Shown piece by piece: positions 60,457 through 64,000 of a DNA stretch of 64,000 nucleotides. The position numbers were made by a program, and so were the translations under genes. The stretch lies in assembly GCA_046350375.1 (NCBI GenBank), contig JAXMAO010000006.1, forward strand, positions 124,001-188,000. Direction: 5' to 3'. Source of the DNA: JAXMAO01 sp046350375 (GTDB lineage Bacteria > Planctomycetota > Phycisphaerae > UBA1845 > UTPLA1). A model generated the notes under the pieces. That model did no database searches. It saw only the letters and a program-made list of their open reading frames with translations, and was not told the DNA's origin. Within the stretch, counting starts at the first letter, position 1. Every line of letters starts with the position of its first letter.

Positions 60457-61845
60457 TTATAGTGGCGGGGGGGGCGAAGTCGACGCGGCGGGGGCGGATT
60501 CGGGCGCGGAAACTGCCGCCGCGGCGCGCGCGGGGATGGCGCGGTTGAGCTGCTTCTGCTGGTACATGCGCTGGTCGGCGCAGGCAATGAGTGCTTCCGG
60601 CGACGGCGCGCCATCGCGTTTGAGGCTGGCGACGCCGGCGGAGAGTCCGGGCCGGACTGTCACGCCGGGGATGAGCGTTGCATACTGACGGAAGAGCGCC
60701 ACCACGCGCTGGGCGAGCGCCTGGGCGTGGTCGTGATGAACGCCGGGCAGGATGAGCAGAAACTCGTCGCCGCCCAGCCGCACGGCGAGGTCATCGGCGC
60801 GGATGAACTGTCGCAGCAGTGCGCCGGCGAACTGGAGCACCTCGTCGCCGGCCTGGTGTCCGCGGGTGTCATTCAGCAGCTTGAAGCGGTCGATGTCGAC
60901 CAGGACGACACTGAGGTCGGCGCCGTGGTCGCGCTGGGCTTGGAAGATCTCGCCGAAGCGGTCTTCGAACAGGCGCCGATTGCTCAGCCCGGTGAGCGGA
61001 TCGCGCCACAGGGCGCGGCGGGTCTTCTCCAGCTCCTGCGTGATCTGGTGGGTGCGGGCGGCGACGCGGGTGTCGAGCTGCCGCTCGACGTGCTCGGCGC
61101 GGCGGCGCCACTGGGTCAGCTCGCGGTTGAGGTGCGTGATGCCGCGGGCGATTCGGCCCAGGGCGTCGTCGCGCGAGACGATCTCGCGCTCGAGGCAGGT
61201 GAGCAGCTCGCGCTGCGCGTCCGGGCCGACGGCCAGCTCGATGATCTGCAGCGGATGAAGCACCTGCTGGCGGACGTAGCGCCAGCCGAGCAGCACTGCG
61301 ACGGCGGTCACGCTCAGCAGCGGCACGAGAAACGGCAGCAGCGCCGCCAGGCGCGGCGATGCGGTCGACGTGATCGCCAGCAGCAGCGATGCGCTGGTCG
61401 CACCGGCCGGGCCGGCCGACTCGCCGAGTGAGAAATCGACCTGGCGCAGATCGACACCGCGGGCGCCGACCGGCACGGCGATTCGGCGGACGCAGGCGGC
61501 GGCGCCGCGCAGCTTGTCCGGCACGAAAAGCCTGTCGTACAACGGATCGACGCTGGCCGTGCAGGTCGGCGACCCGTCCGGGCCGCTCAACCGCACGGCG
61601 CGGACCGCGTCATGCCGCAAGAGCGACTGGCAGAGCGGATCGGCCAGTCGACCGGCAGCACTCGCCTCAACGATGTCCTGTGCGAAGACGCGCGCCAGCT
61701 CGACGGCGGCGGCATCGGCGGCGTGACTGGCGGTCTGGTCTTCCCGCGCGATGGCGGCGATGGCGGCGGTCAGCAATGCCGAAGCCGCCAGCACGATCAG
61801 CAGCAGGTCGAGGCGGGTCTGAACCCGGCCGATGGGCGTTCCCAC
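60457..61845 (-). CDS. Membrane-bound diguanylate cyclase (GGDEF)
   Basis: This 462-residue protein makes cyclic di-GMP from two GTP. An N-terminal membrane helix (about residues 9-31) is followed by a periplasmic sensor, a second helix near 165-185 (LAALLPFLVPLLSVTAVAVLL), a coiled coil, and a GGDEF domain with DPLTGLSNRRLFEDRF, VDIDRFKLLND and LGGDEFLLILPG. The active site is intact and an inhibitory I-site (RADD) lies five residues before it. C-terminal Ala/Pro-rich residues are probably disordered. In many bacteria c-di-GMP controls polysaccharide export, which may link it to the EPS locus. GTG at 61845 gives a good membrane start. Confidence 0.93.
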   Translation of the reverse strand: MGTPIGRVQTRLDLLLIVLAASALLTAAIAAIAREDQTASHAADAAAVELARVFAQDIVEASAAGRLADPLCQSLLRHDAVRAVRLSGPDGSPTCTASVDPLYDRLFVPDKLRGAAACVRRIAVPVGARGVDLRQVDFSLGESAGPAGATSASLLLAITSTASPRLAALLPFLVPLLSVTAVAVLLGWRYVRQQVLHPLQIIELAVGPDAQRELLTCLEREIVSRDDALGRIARGITHLNRELTQWRRRAEHVERQLDTRVAARTHQITQELEKTRRALWRDPLTGLSNRRLFEDRFGEIFQAQRDHGADLSVVLVDIDRFKLLNDTRGHQAGDEVLQFAGALLRQFIRADDLAVRLGGDEFLLILPGVHHDHAQALAQRVVALFRQYATLIPGVTVRPGLSAGVASLKRDGAPSPEALIACADQRMYQQKQLNRAIPARAAAAVSAPESAPAASTSPPPPL

Positions 61846-62067
61846 GCACGGACCCTCGAAGCGGACTGCGAGGGCGGCAGGCCGGCGCGAAGATGCACGC
61901 CGTCCGGCTCTGCGCGAGGCCGCCCCCTATCAGCTCCCGCGACGGGGTAAGCATACGATAGGCGGCGCGCAGGCCAACGGTCTGATATTGCCGGCCGGGA
62001 GCGCGGCGCGAAGCGCGGTGAGTCGCGTTGCGGCGATTGACCGGAGCGGCGGTCGAACGTCTGCCGG

Positions 62068-62820
62068 TTATAGGCGACGGGCGGGCGGCGCGTGCACGGG
62101 AGCGGTCGGCACGACTTCGGCCGGTGCGGTCGTGGCCGGAAGCGGGACCGCCTGAATGATCGGCGTATCGCGCTCGCGGCGCGGCGGGCGGGTCCAGCCG
62201 GCCGATTCAGTCTCGGCGCGCAGCGGGGGTCCGCGGGTGGCATCGGGCACGGCGTCGAATGTGCCGAAGAAGAGCAGCAGCCCGGGCTGGCGCGGCAGCA
62301 GCGACAGAGTGGACAGACCGCCCGTGTAGTGGCTCAACACGATGCGAAAGCTGCCGCGATATCCGCCGCCAGGCCGGCGCGTCAGCGCGACGACGCCGGA
62401 GCGCGAGATGAGGCGATGCTGCTCGGCGACGGAGTCGAAGCAGGCGCGGAGCTCGCGCGTTCCGACGGCGTAGTCTCGGCCGGAGCCGGCCGGCGGACCG
62501 TCGAGCACGAGCGAGAGCGTGAGCGTGATTTTCTGCAGCGGGCTGAACCAGGCGACGTTCTCATAGCGCGCGGCAATGTTGACCTCGCCCGGCGGCTCTT
62601 CCCAGGTGAAGCACCGTTGCGGGCTGTAGGAGACGACGCGCGGCGCGGGCGGATCGACCGACTGGAGGTTGAGCGAGACGAAGTTGAGCTGTCCGGTGCC
62701 CGAGCAGCCGGCCAGGCCGAGCATGACGCCCAGCGCCAGGACGCCCGGCAGCGCGGCGTGAATGGAGCGCCGTGCGGCGGCCGGCGCGGTCGCGAGCGAG
62801 CTGTTCGGCGGGTGATGCAC
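62068..62820 (-). CDS. Hypothetical lipoprotein
   Basis: I do not recognise this 250-residue protein. The first part includes a hydrophobic stretch LPGVLALGVMLGLAGCSG with a lipobox LAGC, so it is a predicted lipoprotein. The body is beta-rich: VVSYSPQRCFTWEEPPGEVNIAARYENVAW, LQKITLTLSLVLDGPP, YRGSFRIVLSHYTGGLSTLSLLP. The C-terminus is a Pro/Ala-rich, probably disordered tail of about 60 residues. GTG at 62820 is supported by GAGGGCAG about eight bases upstream and is the likely start. It lies 13 bp after glyA on the same strand, so the two may share a transcript. Confidence 0.65.
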   Translation of the reverse strand: MHHPPNSSLATAPAAARRSIHAALPGVLALGVMLGLAGCSGTGQLNFVSLNLQSVDPPAPRVVSYSPQRCFTWEEPPGEVNIAARYENVAWFSPLQKITLTLSLVLDGPPAGSGRDYAVGTRELRACFDSVAEQHRLISRSGVVALTRRPGGGYRGSFRIVLSHYTGGLSTLSLLPRQPGLLLFFGTFDAVPDATRGPPLRAETESAGWTRPPRRERDTPIIQAVPLPATTAPAEVVPTAPVHAPPARRL

Positions 62821-62833
62821 CGCGAGGCTGCCC

Positions 62834-64000
62834 TCATTCGCCTGGCAGGGGGTACTGGTCGCAGAACGTACGGGCCTCGGCGGCGACGGCGCTGACGGTG
62901 CGCTCATCGCCCGCGGCGGCGATGACGCGATGGATCCAACCGGCGATGACCGGCATGCGGTCGGCCGAGACGCCGCGCGTGGTGATGGCGGGGGTGCCGA
63001 TCCGCAGGCCGCTGGTCTCCATCGGCTTGCGTTCGTCGAACGGGATCATGTTCTTGTTGACGATGATCTGGGCGGCCTCGAGCCACTTTTCGGCCATCGC
63101 GCCGGTGACGGCCGGATGAGTCTTTCTCAAGTCGAGGAGCATGAGGTGGTTGTCGGTGCCACCCGAGACGAGGCGGAAGCCGTGCGACTGGAGCGCCTCG
63201 GCCAGCGCCTTGGCGTTTTCGAGGACGCGCTGCTGATACTGGCGGAAGTCGGGGCGGAGCGCTTCGCCGAAGGCGACCGCCTTGGCGGCGACCACGTGCA
63301 CGAGCGGCCCGCCTTGCAGTCCGGGGAAGATGGCCGAGTCGATCTTCTTGGCCCAGTCGGCCTGGCACATGGTGAGGCCGCCGCGCGGGCCGCGGAGCGT
63401 CTTGTGCGTGGTGGTGGTGACGAATTGTGCGTGCGGAACGGGCGAGTCGTGCAGGCCGACGGCGATCAGCCCGGCGACGTGGGCGATGTCGGCCATCAGC
63501 AGGGCGCCGCATTCGGCGGCGACGGCTGCGAAGCCGGGCCAGTCCCAGGCGCGCGGATAGGCCGACGCGCCGGTGATGATGAGCTTGGGCTTGAATTCGA
63601 GCGCCAGGCGGCGGACCTCGGCGAGGTCGATGCGTTCGTCGCGCGGCGAGACGCCGTACTGCTGCACCTCGAACCACTTGCCCGAGATGTTGACCTTCAT
63701 GCCGTGCGTGAGGTGGCCGCCGTGGTTTAGGTTGAGTGAAAGGATGCGATCGCCGGGCATCAGGGCGGCGAGGAACACGGCCTGGTTGGCCTGGCTGCCG
63801 CTGTGGGGCTGGACGTTGGCGTGGTCGACGCCGAACAGCTTCTTGGCGCGGTCGATGGCGAGCGACTCGACGGCGTCGACGTGCTGGCAGCCGCCGTAGT
63901 AGCGCTTGGCCGGGTAGCCTTCGGCATACTTGTTCGTGAAGACGCTGCCGGCGGCGTCGAGGACGGCCGGGCTGACGTGGTTTTCGCTGGCGATCAGCTC
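62834..64000 (-). CDS. glyA: Serine hydroxymethyltransferase (partial; N-terminus outside window)
   Basis: The reading frame enters from the right edge (ELIASENHVSPAVLDAAGS, the usual N-terminal part) and runs to the stop at 62834, so about 388 residues are visible. It converts serine and tetrahydrofolate to glycine and methylene-tetrahydrofolate. Diagnostic segments are NVQPHSGSQANQAVF, LNLNHGGHLTHG, YPRAWDWPGF, ADIAHVAGLIAVGLH and the PLP-lysine motif TTTTHKTLRGPRGG. The C-terminal GVSADRMPVIAGWIHRVIA is normal. The true start lies upstream of the window. It is an ordinary housekeeping gene. Confidence 0.95.
   Translation of the reverse strand, partial: ELIASENHVSPAVLDAAGSVFTNKYAEGYPAKRYYGGCQHVDAVESLAIDRAKKLFGVDHANVQPHSGSQANQAVFLAALMPGDRILSLNLNHGGHLTHGMKVNISGKWFEVQQYGVSPRDERIDLAEVRRLALEFKPKLIITGASAYPRAWDWPGFAAVAAECGALLMADIAHVAGLIAVGLHDSPVPHAQFVTTTTHKTLRGPRGGLTMCQADWAKKIDSAIFPGLQGGPLVHVVAAKAVAFGEALRPDFRQYQQRVLENAKALAEALQSHGFRLVSGGTDNHLMLLDLRKTHPAVTGAMAEKWLEAAQIIVNKNMIPFDERKPMETSGLRIGTPAITTRGVSADRMPVIAGWIHRVIAAAGDERTVSAVAAEARTFCDQYPLPGE

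Overview
The window is 64 kb of very GC-rich bacterial chromosome, densely coded with short spacers. The mix of gene families points to Planctomycetota, perhaps a Phycisphaerae-like lineage: a PEP-CTERM peroxidase, DUF1569/DinB proteins, DUF11 repeats, a planctomycete-style GH5 enzyme, a deiodinase-like lipoprotein and an exosortase-type polysaccharide locus. This placement is an inference from gene families; no rRNA marker is present. I saw no tRNA, rRNA, CRISPR array or insertion sequence.

Region 1 (1-17.0 kb) is an accessory-looking patchwork, mostly on the minus strand. It holds a GNAT acetyltransferase, five DinB/DUF1569 genes (six domains), an alpha/beta hydrolase, two VOC proteins, thiC, a GH5 glycoside hydrolase, a DMP19-like protein, small zinc-ribbon proteins and lipoproteins. 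Three features stand out. (i) At 14100-14798 an iodothyronine-deiodinase-like lipoprotein is interrupted by one in-frame TGA exactly at the catalytic selenocysteine position, followed by a bacterial-SECIS-like hairpin. It is very probably a selenoprotein that a standard gene caller would split. (ii) A PEP-CTERM haem peroxidase gene lies between a full DUF1569 gene and a 90-bp copy of that gene's 3' end. (iii) The GH5 gene next to thiC begins with a ThiC-like N-terminal peptide.

Region 2 (17.4-46.2 kb) is a large exopolysaccharide or capsule locus, nearly all on the plus strand and tightly coupled by ATGA/GTGA overlaps. The first block (acyltransferase, two UDP-GlcNAc 2-epimerase homologues, Gfo/Idh dehydrogenase, DegT aminotransferase) matches the Wbp-type route to diacetamido-uronic acid sugars. 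It is followed by a flippase (minus strand), methyltransferases, glycosyltransferases, an O-antigen ligase/polymerase, an AsnB-like amidotransferase broken by many frameshifts, an SGNH hydrolase-like protein, a GDP-mannose 6-dehydrogenase-like enzyme, a GNAT/FemAB-like protein, a GT2 synthase, a beta-helix lipoprotein, an ATP-grasp ligase and four polysaccharide deacetylases. Together they look like production, modification and export of a uronic-acid-containing surface polymer. Outer-membrane export, co-polymerase and exosortase genes are not in the window.

Region 3 (46.3-64 kb) is more housekeeping-like. It holds a methyltransferase, a zinc/manganese ABC transporter coupled to an HExxH-motif protein, a UvrD/PcrA helicase, glucose-6-phosphate isomerase, mannose-1-phosphate guanylyltransferase (which would feed the GDP-mannose dehydrogenase of region 2), RuvX, an FHA-GAF-PP2C-like protein, a TetR regulator, a lipoprotein hydrolase, a GGDEF cyclase, another lipoprotein and the C-terminal part of serine hydroxymethyltransferase.

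Quality caution: three short zones (about 9690-9760, 28900-30100, 32720-32770) carry dense indels inside otherwise conserved genes. They look like consensus errors or very recent decay.
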